This document shows, piece by piece, positions 55,068 through 64,000 of a stretch of DNA of 64,000 nt. This DNA is from GCA-002733465 sp965230525 (GTDB taxonomy: Bacteria > Pseudomonadota > Gammaproteobacteria > Enterobacterales > Kangiellaceae), in contig OZ246008.1 in NCBI GenBank assembly GCA_965230525.1, positions 1,922,001 to 1,986,000 on the forward strand, read 5' to 3'. Under the pieces are notes generated by a model. The model searched no databases and was not told the origin of the DNA. It saw nothing but the letters and a program-made list of their open reading frames with translations. How positions within the stretch are numbered: the stretch's first letter is position 1; the number at the start of each line of letters is the position of its first letter. The position numbers were made by a program, and so were the translations under genes.

Positions 55068-55493
55068 TTGAGCGAAAATTTATACCAAACACCAGAAGCT
55101 AACTTGCAAACAGATTCGTTACCGAACGACCAAGTTGAGTTTTTGGTTTCTGTGGCAAAAAGACAAAAGCACTTACTTTACGTATTTTTAGTTTACTTGG
55201 TTTACTCTTATAATCTTGGAATTGCAGATGGTGATACTAGGTATGTAGTGCAACTTTTTGCTTTGCCTATGTTATTGGCAGTTATCATATTCAATATTAG
55301 GCTGAGTTGGGTTTTGTACGGAACTGCAGGTAAAATTATTATGGCCATTTTAGGTGCAATTCCGATCTTAAACTTTTTAGTGATTTTAATGGCTAATGCT
55401 CGAGCCAACAAAAAGCTATCCGAGAATGGTATTAAAGTTGGTTTTATGGGAGCTAGAATAGCTGACATAAAAGCAAAACAAGTCACTCGTTAA
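55068..55493 (+). CDS. Small membrane protein of unknown function
   Basis: 141 aa; start TTG 55068, giving MSENLYQTPEANLQ, an N-terminus common in small membrane proteins of this class. Hydrophobic segments at about residues 35-50, 62-80 and 86-108 (VVQLFALPMLLAVIIF; IIMAILGAIPILNFLVIL). The C-terminus is basic and should lie in the cytoplasm. It is 57 bp downstream of the serine hydrolase, same strand, so possibly one transcript. It is convergent with DAHP synthase, only 15 bp apart. No function can be given. Confidence 0.65.
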   Translation: MSENLYQTPEANLQTDSLPNDQVEFLVSVAKRQKHLLYVFLVYLVYSYNLGIADGDTRYVVQLFALPMLLAVIIFNIRLSWVLYGTAGKIIMAILGAIPILNFLVILMANARANKKLSENGIKVGFMGARIADIKAKQVTR

Positions 55494-55508
55494 ATATCAA
55501 AGTTCAAG

Positions 55509-56564
55509 TTATTTGCATCGCGGGCTCTTATCAACCGAGTCGGCGAGTCGGCGAAGCAGTTTCTCCGTATCATCCCAGCCTATACAACCATCGGTAATAC
55601 TCTGACCGTATTTAAGGTTTTCAATGGCGTCAACGGCCTGTTGACCTTCTTCTAAATGACTTTCAATCATAACACCCGAAATGCCGTTTTGGCCTTTTTC
55701 AATTTGACGCGCAACATCTTCCCCAACTTCAATTTGTCTTGCAAACTGTTTGAGACTGTTGGCATGACTAAAATCAATCATTAATCCACAGTCAATGGAT
55801 TGTTCTTGCAATTGGGTCAAACAAGCCTGCACGCTTTCTGAATGATAGTTAGGAGTTTTGCCGCCACGTAAAATAAGGTGACAATCATCGTTGCCTGTTG
55901 TCTTATAGATTGCAGTGGTGCCTTGTTCGGTTGGCGATAGGAAAATATGCGAATGGTTGGCTGACTTTATGGCGTCCATGGCAATTTTAATATTTCCGTC
56001 GGTGCCGTTCTTGAACCCTACCGGACAAGACAATCCAGAGGCAAGTTCACGGTGAACTTGGCTTTCCGTGGTGCGCGCTCCAATTGCTCCCCAGCTAATT
56101 AAATCGGCGTAATATTGACCGGTCACAATGTCTAAAAACTCTGTACCAGCAGGCACACCTAATTGATTTAAGTCGAGTAAAAGTTGCCGCGCCAAGCGCA
56201 AACCTCGGCTGACGTCAAAGCTTTGATTAAGATCGGGGTCATTAATTAGGCCTTTCCAGCCGATAGTAGTGCGTGGTTTTTCAAAATAAACTCGCATCAC
56301 AATTTCCAATCGGTCGCTTAACTCATGACGGATTGCCGCTAGTCTTTGTCCATACTCTTTAGCGGCATTCACATCGTGAATTGAACAGGGACCCACTACT
56401 ACCAATAATCTAGGATCTCGTCCGTGTAAAATACCACTAATGGCATCCCGCGTTTGAGTAATTAATTGCTCAATCGAAGGATTGGAAGGAAAGTCATCTA
56501 AAACTTCTTTGGGAGTTACTATTTGTTGGATGTCTTGTATGCGTCGATCCGACGTTTTAGCCAT
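55509..56564 (-). CDS. aroG: 3-deoxy-7-phosphoheptulonate synthase (DAHP synthase, class I)
   Basis: 351 aa from ATG 56564 (AGGA seven bases upstream; an ATG at 56627 adds a 21-residue extension outside the family). It joins phosphoenolpyruvate and erythrose 4-phosphate at the entry of the shikimate pathway. Family blocks: VVVGPCSIHD (metal-binding Cys), MRVYFEKPRTTIGWKGLIND, PAGTEFLDIVTGQYYADLIS, GARTTESQVHRELASGLSC, GFKNGTDG, LRGGKTPNYH, DFSHANSLK. I cannot tell whether it is the Tyr-, Phe- or Trp-sensitive form, so aroG is tentative. A possible TyrR box lies upstream at 56757. Confidence 0.92.
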   Translation of the reverse strand: MAKTSDRRIQDIQQIVTPKEVLDDFPSNPSIEQLITQTRDAISGILHGRDPRLLVVVGPCSIHDVNAAKEYGQRLAAIRHELSDRLEIVMRVYFEKPRTTIGWKGLINDPDLNQSFDVSRGLRLARQLLLDLNQLGVPAGTEFLDIVTGQYYADLISWGAIGARTTESQVHRELASGLSCPVGFKNGTDGNIKIAMDAIKSANHSHIFLSPTEQGTTAIYKTTGNDDCHLILRGGKTPNYHSESVQACLTQLQEQSIDCGLMIDFSHANSLKQFARQIEVGEDVARQIEKGQNGISGVMIESHLEEGQQAVDAIENLKYGQSITDGCIGWDDTEKLLRRLADSVDKSPRCK

Positions 56565-56869
56565 GGTTTTGTCCTGCTTGTGCAACTTACGACGAGTTGA
56601 TGTTAGCGTATGGCGAAAAGTTACCATGTCATATGTTTAAATAACAGCGGCAATTTCAATAATTTGAGAAGAAAAAGTTATTTTTCAGCCTTGAAATGCG
56701 TGGTTTGCCGATGATTTGCAGGAAGTCTTTTAATTTCGGTTTGAGCAAGTATTGTATGTATGGTGATATTTACTTTATGTTGATTTTGAAGGCGGTCTAG
56801 TAATGTGGCAGAATGATTAAATTAATAAGTGAATAAAAACTTTCAATTATCTCGCGCAATGGAACTCTA
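56565..56869. other. Divergent intergenic region, 305 bp, with possible TyrR-like box
   Basis: Contains TGTATGGTGATATTTACT at 56757-56774, which keeps the G-N14-C spacing and half-site shape of TyrR boxes (TGTAAA-N6-TTTACA). It lies about 190 bp upstream of the DAHP synthase start, far but possible. Nothing else stands out. Confidence 0.3.
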
Positions 56870-59788
56870 ATGAGCAAATATAAGAGCTTAATCATCACAC
56901 TGCTTGCCACTTCTATCACAGCTTGCAGTATTGAGTCGAATCAACCGGAACAACAAGCACCTCATGAATCGACATCGCCTGACCTAACTCAAACCGCTGA
57001 GCTTCAACCAAACGACGATTCATTAAAAGAAGATGCAAAGCAAGACCACTCACTCGAAATTAAATATCAATCGATTACTCTGGATAATGGCTTAAAAGTC
57101 ATCTTTCATATTGATCGATCTGATCCGGTTGTTGCGGTCGCATTAACCGCGCATGTTGGTTCTGCGAGAGAAAAACTCGGTCGAACAGGATTTGCACATT
57201 TATTTGAACATTTATTGTTTCTAGAGTCTGAAAACCTAGGAAAAGGTGGTTTGGATCAAATGAGCGCACGCATTGGTGGTTCTGGGGCAAATGGCTCGAC
57301 CAGCCGAGACATCACTAATTATTTTCAAACGGTACCGCGTAATGCGTTAGAAAAAATGATTTGGGCTGAAGCCGATAAACTTGGGTATTTTATAAACACA
57401 GTGACTGAACAAGTTTTGGCCAAAGAAAAGCAAGTGGTTAAAAACGAAAAACGCCAAGGAGTCGATAATCGACCCTATGGCCATACTCAATATGTTATCG
57501 ACAAAAATCTGTATCCCAAAGGGCACCCTTACAGTTGGCAAGTGATCGGTTCTTTACAAGATTTGCAGAGCGCAACCTTGGCCGATGTGAAGGAGTTTTT
57601 TAATCGATGGTACGTTCCAAACAACGTTAGTTTGGTAATATCGGGTGACTTTGATCTGCAGCAGGCTAAACAATGGGTGCATAAATATTTCGATGAGATT
57701 CCAGCAGGTAAACCCGTTGAACCACAAAAAAAGCAGCCAGCGGTACTCGATAAAACGATTAAGAAATTCTATCAAGACAATTATGCCAAACTGCCAGAAC
57801 TCACGCTTACTTGGCCAACTGTACCTCGCTTCCATGCCGACTCGTACCCTTTAGCGGTACTAACCGAGTTACTCAGTGATGGTAAAAAAGCGCCATTAAA
57901 CCAAATACTGATTGATGAGCAAAAACTCACTAATCGGGTCAGCATGTATGCTTATAATTCGGAACTGGCGGGCCAAACAGCAATTCGTGTTCGCGCATTT
58001 CAAGCGGTTAATTTGAATAAAGTCTATGCCGCCATTGAACAAGGTTTTAAGCGGTTTGAAGACAATGGATTTAGTGGCGACGATCTCAAACGAATCAAAG
58101 CGCAACAAGAAACTAACTTTTATCGTGGTCTAACGAGTGCGCTCGGCAAAGGATTTCAACTGGCGCAATATGATGTTTATAAAAATGACCCTGGATTTAT
58201 TAATCAGGATGTCAAAAATATCTTGGCTGTCACTAAAGCCGATGTGATGAGAGTGTATAAAAAATATATTCGCGATAAACATTTTGTTGCAACAAGTTTT
58301 GTACCTAAAGGACAGCCTAAGTTAAGCCTTATCGGGTCTACGCCAGCACAAGTGGTTGAAGAAAAAATTGTTGCGGGTGCCGAAGAGCAATTTGATGCGT
58401 CAAAGTCAGCTGACTATACGCGGACACCTTCTAGTTTTGACCGCAGTGTTGAGCCTAATTATGATGAAAAGCCCATCACCTTGACCATGCCAACCATAGA
58501 GCAACAGACGTTAGCCAATGGGATAAATGTGCTGAGTATCAAGCACAATGAAGTGCCGTTAGTGAGTGTGAAGTTACGTGTTGCAGGTGGCATGCTTTTA
58601 GAACAAAAGGAAAATGCGGGTATTACGCACTTAATGGCTCGTCTAATGAACCGTGGTACCAAAAACAAAACGGCGCAGCAACTGGAGGAAGCGCTGAAAC
58701 AGATCGGTGCTCAGGTGACAATTGATGCTAATAAGCATGAAATTGTTGTTCAGGGCACGTCACTCAGTAAACATTATTCAGTGATGATGGAAATCATGAG
58801 TGAAATGTTATTGCAACCTCGCTGGGATGAGCAAGAATTTAAGCTACTAAAAGAAAGCATTGGCGCCGAAATTAAACAACAGTTTGCTAACCCGTCTGCA
58901 ATCGCTTCAATAGAGTTTGATAAGTTAATTTACGGGGAGAAAAACGTTTTTTCCACCAGTGTATTAGGCTCAGAAAGTTCTCTGGCAAGTCTGACTTTGG
59001 CCGATCTTAAAAAGCACTATCAAGACTACTTTTCTGCGAACTTAGCGACGTTATATGTGGTGGGAGATGTGGAAAGCTCAGCGATTAAGGACTCAATGTC
59101 TCGCTTGGAGTCGCAATGGGTTAACAAAAAGGTTGTTTTGCAGGTATTGCAATCGGAGCCAAAACCAAAACAACCCAAGCTTTATTTTTACGATGTGCCC
59201 AACGCTAAACAATCCATTATTGTTATTGGCAATCCATCATTAAAGGCAACCGATCCGGACTTTTATCTTGCTAGGGTCGCTAACTATCGATTAGGTGGTG
59301 GCGGGTTTGCTTCTATCCTAACTCAACAGCTTCGGGAAGCTAAAGGCTATACTTATGGGATTGGCTCGGGATTTTCCGCCACGGAATTTGATGGGCGTTT
59401 TTCTGTAAGCACTGGCGTGCGCAGCAATGTTACTTATGAGTCGATTGAGTTAATTAGGGAAATACTTCTTTCCTATCAACAAAACCTCTCTCAAAAAGAT
59501 TTACAACTAACGAAAGGGTACTTCCTGAAGAGTGGCGCTCGTCAATTTGAAACGCCTAATGCGAAGTTAAATATTCTTTCAAATATTGCGGAACTGAACT
59601 TACCGACAAACTATGTGGAGTTGAGAAATCAACAATTAAACTCGCTCGACCTAAAAACAATGAAAGGCATGGTTGAACAATATATCCAAGCTGATCGGAT
59701 GCATTATGTGGTAGTGGGCGATGCCAAAACTCAATTAGCAGGTCTTGAGAAACTAGGCTTAGGAAAACCTAAGCTGCTCAATCCGTAA
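56870..59788 (+). CDS. M16-family zinc metallopeptidase, lipoprotein
   Basis: 972 aa. The N-terminus is a lipoprotein signal with lipobox ITAC around residue 20. Two M16 units. The first (about 75-480) has the inverted zinc motif H110-L-F-E113-H114 in FAHLFEHLLFLES and a downstream Glu near residue 190 in EKQVVKNEKR. The second (about 545-960) lacks that motif (THLMARLMNRG), as normal for the partner half. Such peptidases degrade short or unfolded peptides at the envelope. The gene ends in a strong 13-bp-stem terminator. It stands alone, divergent from DAHP synthase. Confidence 0.9.
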   Translation: MSKYKSLIITLLATSITACSIESNQPEQQAPHESTSPDLTQTAELQPNDDSLKEDAKQDHSLEIKYQSITLDNGLKVIFHIDRSDPVVAVALTAHVGSAREKLGRTGFAHLFEHLLFLESENLGKGGLDQMSARIGGSGANGSTSRDITNYFQTVPRNALEKMIWAEADKLGYFINTVTEQVLAKEKQVVKNEKRQGVDNRPYGHTQYVIDKNLYPKGHPYSWQVIGSLQDLQSATLADVKEFFNRWYVPNNVSLVISGDFDLQQAKQWVHKYFDEIPAGKPVEPQKKQPAVLDKTIKKFYQDNYAKLPELTLTWPTVPRFHADSYPLAVLTELLSDGKKAPLNQILIDEQKLTNRVSMYAYNSELAGQTAIRVRAFQAVNLNKVYAAIEQGFKRFEDNGFSGDDLKRIKAQQETNFYRGLTSALGKGFQLAQYDVYKNDPGFINQDVKNILAVTKADVMRVYKKYIRDKHFVATSFVPKGQPKLSLIGSTPAQVVEEKIVAGAEEQFDASKSADYTRTPSSFDRSVEPNYDEKPITLTMPTIEQQTLANGINVLSIKHNEVPLVSVKLRVAGGMLLEQKENAGITHLMARLMNRGTKNKTAQQLEEALKQIGAQVTIDANKHEIVVQGTSLSKHYSVMMEIMSEMLLQPRWDEQEFKLLKESIGAEIKQQFANPSAIASIEFDKLIYGEKNVFSTSVLGSESSLASLTLADLKKHYQDYFSANLATLYVVGDVESSAIKDSMSRLESQWVNKKVVLQVLQSEPKPKQPKLYFYDVPNAKQSIIVIGNPSLKATDPDFYLARVANYRLGGGGFASILTQQLREAKGYTYGIGSGFSATEFDGRFSVSTGVRSNVTYESIELIREILLSYQQNLSQKDLQLTKGYFLKSGARQFETPNAKLNILSNIAELNLPTNYVELRNQQLNSLDLKTMKGMVEQYIQADRMHYVVVGDAKTQLAGLEKLGLGKPKLLNP

Positions 59789-60124
59789 ACTATATTAGTT
59801 TTATTTCGCTACAAAGCATAAGCAATGATTAATGCTTTGTAGCGGTTTCTCAAAATTTCATTCTTACCGACCTTCTATGATTCCTTATTCAAAGGGCGTT
59901 TATCCTGTTAAAGCCCCTAAATATTGAACATTGAGCAAATTTTATTCGACTTGACCTTGTAGCTAATTGTAAATATTTATGAATTTAGCCGCTATTATTT
60001 AGAAATCACCATAAAAATCAAAAAGATAGACTCCGCTCAGATAATTTGAGACCGATTAGAACCTTGAATCAGAGTATGAGAGACTAAACGGCTTCCTACA
60101 CCATAATAAAGAGAATAAACCAGC
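59789..60124. other. Intergenic region, 336 bp
   Basis: Holds the M16 terminator at 59807-59844 and the presumed promoter of the amidohydrolase pair. No other structure is evident. Confidence 0.4.
59807..59844 (+). terminator. Terminator after the M16 peptidase gene
   Basis: CGCTACAAAGCAT and ATGCTTTGTAGCG form a perfect 13-bp stem, followed by GTTTCTC and a few T residues. Confidence 0.7.
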
Positions 60125-63100
60125 ATGAAAAAACTCAGAGCAGCGGCCTTAGCCGCGGGAATGAGTGTGCTTGGTGCAACCAGTGTTTATGCCGATCAGA
60201 CCAGCCATGTATATGGTATTCATGACCGAAGTGCTAATCACTTTGCGCTGACACACGCAACTGTCTATATCGAACCCGGAAAATCAATCGAAAATGCGAC
60301 CTTAGTGATTGATGACGGCCGCATTATTAGTGTCAAAGCGAAAGGCAAGGTGCCATCTGGTGCGACCGAAATTGATCTCAGTGATCATTTTATCTATCCC
60401 GGGTTTATCGACCCTTACAGCAACTACATCGTCGCAAAGGAAAAAACAGCCAAAGCGCAGCGCAAAGAAGGACCTACTTACAAAGGCGAGCGCAAAGGCG
60501 GGAACGCCTGGAATAATGCCATCAAAGCCGAAGTGAATTGGGTTGATCAATTTAAGTCCGATGCAGCAACTGCGAGCAAGTACACCAAGAATGGGTTTAC
60601 TGCGGTGCAAACGGCAAAAATGGACGGTATTTTTCAGGGGCAGGCCGTCACGGTTTCTTTGGCAAAGGGATTGCCAAATGACTTAATTTACAATGCAAAT
60701 GCACGCCATTTTGGTTCTTTTAACAAAGGGACTTCAAAACAGGAATACCCTAGTTCATTAATGGGAAGCATCGCCTTAATAAGACAAACCTTAAGCGATT
60801 CAGCTTGGTATCAATCGGCTAGAGGAAAAACAGATAGTTTAAATACCGGGCAAATCGTAGAGTACAACGCCGCGCTAGAAAGTATTGATGAAATTAAATC
60901 GAAAGGGTTAATTTTTAATGCCGACGATTATCTTTCTACGCTTAGAGCTGACCAACTTTTTGATCAGTTTAAGTTAAATGCTAGCTTTATTGCCGACGGT
61001 CATGAATATGCCCGCATCAATGAAATAAAAGCCACCGAAGCGACTTTTATTTTACCCGTCACACTGCCAGCAAAGCCTGATGTTTCAAGTTTTGAGTCAC
61101 AACTTGATGTGTCGTTAGGCGAGTTACGACATTGGGAAAGAGCACCGAGCAATGCAGCGGTACTTGCGCAAAACAATATTCCATTTGCGTTTACTCAGCA
61201 TGGATTAAAAAAGTCCGATCAATTTTGGTCTAAAGTCCGTACCATGGTGAAACACGGCCTTTCCGAAAAGCAAGCACTTGCCGCGTTAACCACTGTACCA
61301 GCGAAACTTGCTGGCATTGAAAAAAACGCCGGTAGAGTTAGCAAAGGTATGTTTGCCGATCTGGTCGTGGCTGACGGTAATCTATTTCAAAAAGGTAAAA
61401 TCAAAAGTGTTTGGATGCAGGGAAAACAAACGGTTTTTTCTGAATTAACGCCAATCTTATTTGCCGGTAATTACCCGATTAAAGTATCAGGCAAAGATCT
61501 TACTTTGGCACTTAAAGATAATTCTGGGAAGGTCAATGGTTGGTTGAAGCTGGCTGACAAGAAAACCAAAATTAAGGTCACCAATACTCACCACAATCAA
61601 CTGTCATTCAATGCCAATTTAGATGACTTGGGATTGTCAGGTGTTTACCGTTTTTCCGGTCGACTCGTTAATGGAAAAATTGTTGGTAATTATATTGATC
61701 CAACCGCTAAACGACTCACGTTTAGAACGGCTAAGTCAAATAGCTCGCAACAAGAAGGGGAGAAAGCCACCGAGCAAAAGAGCGCCGCTGAAAACGCTAA
61801 AGACAATCAGAAAAAAGCGCAAAGCTACGTCAGTCGTATGAGTGTTCCTAACCGTGCTTTTGGGTTAGAGAAACCATTGAAGTCGCAAAAGGTATTAATC
61901 AAAAATGCCACCATTTGGACTTCCGACAAACAAGGTGTATTGACTGAAGCTGACCTGCTAGTTAACAAAGGAAAAATTTCTAAAATCGGTAAGAACTTGT
62001 CAGCACCTCGAGGATATCAACAAATTGACGCGACGGGAAAACACCTAACTGCGGGTATTATTGACGAGCATTCTCATATCGCAATCAGCAAAGGCGTTAA
62101 TGAAGGCAGTGATGCCATCACTTCAGAAGTTCGAATTGGCGATGTGGTTAATCCGAATGACATTAATATCTATCGTGCCCTTGCCGGTGGGACTACTATG
62201 GCACAATTGCTGCACGGTTCAGCGAATCCAGTAGGCGGCCAAGCACAAGTCATCAAGCTACGATGGGGCAAAACTGCTGAGCAAATGAAGGAGAAAAGAG
62301 CCCCTGGTTCAATCAAATTCGCTCTTGGAGAAAATGTAAAACAAAGTAACTGGGGTGATAAGTTTACCATTCGTTACCCGCAATCCAGAATGGGAGTTGA
62401 AACCATTGTCAGAGATGCGTTTTTGAGAGCCAAGGATTATCAGGCATCGTGGGATAAGTATAAACGACTCTCGAGTAGCAAGAAAAAACTAACAGCGCCG
62501 CCACGCAGAGATTATCGTTTGGATGCGCTGGTAGAAATACTTGAAAGTGAGCGATTTGTGCACTCTCATTCTTATGTTGCATCTGAAATCTTAAGCTTAA
62601 TGAAGATAGCGGAAGACTTTGATTTTAACATTCAAACCTTCACGCATATTTTAGAAGGTTACAAAGTAGCCGATGAAATGGCTAAACATGGAGCCTCCGC
62701 TTCAACCTTTTCAGATTGGTGGGCGTATAAGTTCGAAGTACTCGATGCCATCCCAATGAACACCTGCTTAATGATGGAGCGAGGTGTCAACGTTTCAGTT
62801 AATTCTGACAGTGGTGATTTGATTCGTCGGTTAAATACTGAAGCCGCTAAGTCAGTTCAACATTGTGGAATGAGTCAAGAAGACGCGCTAAATATGGTCA
62901 CTATTAACCCTGCAAAACAGCTGAAAGTTGATCAATTTACTGGCAGTCTAGCCGTTGGCAAGGATGCAGATTTTGTTATTTGGAGTGGCCATCCGTTATC
63001 AATCTATTCTAAAGTTGAACAAACTTGGGTCGATGGTGTGAACTATTTTGATCGCCAACGCGATCAAGCTGAGCGCAAGCGATTGGCAGCAGAAAAAAAT

Positions 63101-63292
63101 GAACTTATCCAAAAAGTTTTAGCAGAAACTGGTTCGGCTAAAAAATCGAAAAAGACAACAGCGTCGGCCAGTGATAAACCGTCAACATTCCACGACCAAG
63201 TTTATATACTAAGAGAGGAGGCTCAGTGGCACTGTGATGACAACTTTGATTTTTGGCACTGGAAAGCGAGTCACAAAGGAGGGAAATTATAA
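60125..63292 (+). CDS. Exported double-domain amidohydrolase-family protein
   Basis: 1055 aa with signal peptide (about residues 1-23, SVYADQT). Two amidohydrolase-like domains: the first (about 30-440) has lost the H-x-H metal motif (PGFIDPYSNYIV), and the second (about 585-1010) keeps it (GIIDEHSHIAIS) along with HSHSYVASEI and SDSGDLIRR. A Lys-rich linker (about 545-575) separates them. The second domain may be active and the first a pseudoenzyme. The stop TAA overlaps the next ATG by one base (TAATG), so the two genes are coupled. Related pairs exist in marine gammaproteobacteria. Substrate unknown. Confidence 0.85.
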   Translation: MKKLRAAALAAGMSVLGATSVYADQTSHVYGIHDRSANHFALTHATVYIEPGKSIENATLVIDDGRIISVKAKGKVPSGATEIDLSDHFIYPGFIDPYSNYIVAKEKTAKAQRKEGPTYKGERKGGNAWNNAIKAEVNWVDQFKSDAATASKYTKNGFTAVQTAKMDGIFQGQAVTVSLAKGLPNDLIYNANARHFGSFNKGTSKQEYPSSLMGSIALIRQTLSDSAWYQSARGKTDSLNTGQIVEYNAALESIDEIKSKGLIFNADDYLSTLRADQLFDQFKLNASFIADGHEYARINEIKATEATFILPVTLPAKPDVSSFESQLDVSLGELRHWERAPSNAAVLAQNNIPFAFTQHGLKKSDQFWSKVRTMVKHGLSEKQALAALTTVPAKLAGIEKNAGRVSKGMFADLVVADGNLFQKGKIKSVWMQGKQTVFSELTPILFAGNYPIKVSGKDLTLALKDNSGKVNGWLKLADKKTKIKVTNTHHNQLSFNANLDDLGLSGVYRFSGRLVNGKIVGNYIDPTAKRLTFRTAKSNSSQQEGEKATEQKSAAENAKDNQKKAQSYVSRMSVPNRAFGLEKPLKSQKVLIKNATIWTSDKQGVLTEADLLVNKGKISKIGKNLSAPRGYQQIDATGKHLTAGIIDEHSHIAISKGVNEGSDAITSEVRIGDVVNPNDINIYRALAGGTTMAQLLHGSANPVGGQAQVIKLRWGKTAEQMKEKRAPGSIKFALGENVKQSNWGDKFTIRYPQSRMGVETIVRDAFLRAKDYQASWDKYKRLSSSKKKLTAPPRRDYRLDALVEILESERFVHSHSYVASEILSLMKIAEDFDFNIQTFTHILEGYKVADEMAKHGASASTFSDWWAYKFEVLDAIPMNTCLMMERGVNVSVNSDSGDLIRRLNTEAAKSVQHCGMSQEDALNMVTINPAKQLKVDQFTGSLAVGKDADFVIWSGHPLSIYSKVEQTWVDGVNYFDRQRDQAERKRLAAEKNELIQKVLAETGSAKKSKKTTASASDKPSTFHDQVYILREEAQWHCDDNFDFWHWKASHKGGKL

Positions 63293-64000
63293 TGAAAGCA
63301 ATCCTCAAAACCGTTTTACTGGCCTGTGTTAGTTTATCTGCATCGGCCACCGATATTATTCCGGGCAAAAAGCAAGCCTCGCCCATTTTGTTAAAGGGCG
63401 GAACGCTGCATACCGTGACCGATGGGGTTAAAACTAATCACGATCTACTCATTGTGGACGGTAAAATTAGTCAGATTGGCCAAGGGCTTAGTACAGAGAG
63501 TAATACCCGAGTGATCGATGTAACCGGTAAACAAATTTATCCGGGGTTGATCGGGCTTTCGACTAATGTCGGTCTTGTCGAGATTGGTGCTGTGCGAGCG
63601 ACTCGCGATAATGTGGAAACTGGACGAGCGACACCCGAAGTAAAGGCGCATGTCGCCTACAATGCTGACTCGGAAATTATCCCTACTTTGCGCAGTCATG
63701 GCATTACTCACGTGCAAGTTGCTCCCGGGGGCAGTGGACTTAACGGTCAGTCCTCATTAATGCAATTAGATGCTTGGAATTGGCAAGATGCCATCACCAA
63801 AGCCAATACCGGCATGCATTTACGTTGGCCCTCGGTGGGAATTAATAAGTCTTGGTGGGAGCGACGACCTCCCGAAAAGCAAAAAGAAGCCAATCAAAAA
63901 GCGGCCAAACAACTGTTCGAAACCTTCGAGCAAATTAAGGCTTATGCCAAAGCTCGCGGAGGTAACTCTTCTCAGGCTATTGATGTTCGCTGGGAAGCGA
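63292..64000 (+). CDS. Amidohydrolase-family protein (N-terminal part; 3' end outside window)
   Basis: Starts at ATG 63292 with GGAGGG (63278-63283) and overlaps the stop of the upstream gene. It encodes 236 residues to the window end. Signal peptide residues about 1-19 (SASATD). The amidohydrolase entry strand is ILLKGGTLHTVTDGVK; the usual metal-binding H-x-H is missing (YPGLIGLSTNVGLVEIG). It is therefore probably a pseudo-enzyme that forms a complex with the preceding double-domain protein. Its C-terminal domain cannot be seen. Confidence 0.85.
   Translation, partial: MKAILKTVLLACVSLSASATDIIPGKKQASPILLKGGTLHTVTDGVKTNHDLLIVDGKISQIGQGLSTESNTRVIDVTGKQIYPGLIGLSTNVGLVEIGAVRATRDNVETGRATPEVKAHVAYNADSEIIPTLRSHGITHVQVAPGGSGLNGQSSLMQLDAWNWQDAITKANTGMHLRWPSVGINKSWWERRPPEKQKEANQKAAKQLFETFEQIKAYAKARGGNSSQAIDVRWEA

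Overview
The window reads as chromosomal DNA of an AT-rich, aerobic, probably marine gammaproteobacterium. The gene set supports this: a TonB-dependent receptor, SthA transhydrogenase, a cyanide-insensitive-type bd oxidase, Pseudomonas-like two-cone NrdA, AcnD/PrpF, and many exported peptidases, esterases and amidohydrolases. A Kangiella/Aliikangiella-like lineage is my best guess, from gene content alone. I see no rRNA, tRNA, CRISPR array, phage or transposase gene.

Layout. 1-4.7 kb: a TonB receptor (cut by the window start), a D-cysteine desulfhydrase that seems to start at ATT, and an alpha/beta hydrolase. 4.8-8 kb: a GbsR-type regulator with a 26-bp perfect palindrome at its promoter, followed by cioA-cioB. 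8.2-17.6 kb: sthA, a secreted amidohydrolase, a TetR regulator and a secreted cupin; then an alpha/beta hydrolase and a second TetR gene that share an operator sequence; then a beta-propeller/amidohydrolase fusion. 18-27 kb: acyltransferase, secreted endonuclease I, a TssB-TssC-like sheath fusion between two unrecognised genes, bactofilin, and a protein made of two degenerate methyltransferase-like halves. 27.6-35 kb: a 2OG-Fe(II) oxygenase-like protein, a YtcJ-type amidohydrolase, an AAC(6')-like acetyltransferase, a full-length plant-type methionine S-methyltransferase, and a receiver-PilZ-like protein.

35-45 kb: nrdA-nrdB (minus strand), read through a leader that looks like a cobalamin riboswitch and a promoter with two NrdR-like boxes. 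The class Ia ribonucleotide reductase is therefore probably shut down when B12 is present, which implies a B12-dependent enzyme elsewhere. Divergent from it is a GntR regulator with two identical operator palindromes, followed by acnD and prpF of the 2-methylcitrate cycle. prpB and prpC are not in the cluster, and a CACAGAG-type inverted-repeat element sits on each side of acnD.

45-64 kb: an exported methyltransferase, a tautomerase-like protein, a PHB-depolymerase-family esterase, a lipase, a two-component-propeller/GAF/GGDEF sensor, a serine beta-lactamase-like hydrolase, a small membrane protein, DAHP synthase, an M16 lipoprotein peptidase, and two coupled amidohydrolase-family genes (the second cut by the window end) that have partly lost their metal-binding motifs.

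The strongest leads are the B12 riboswitch/NrdR leader of nrdAB, the plant-type methionine S-methyltransferase, the orphan sheath fusion with its unknown neighbours, and the paired operators of four local regulators.
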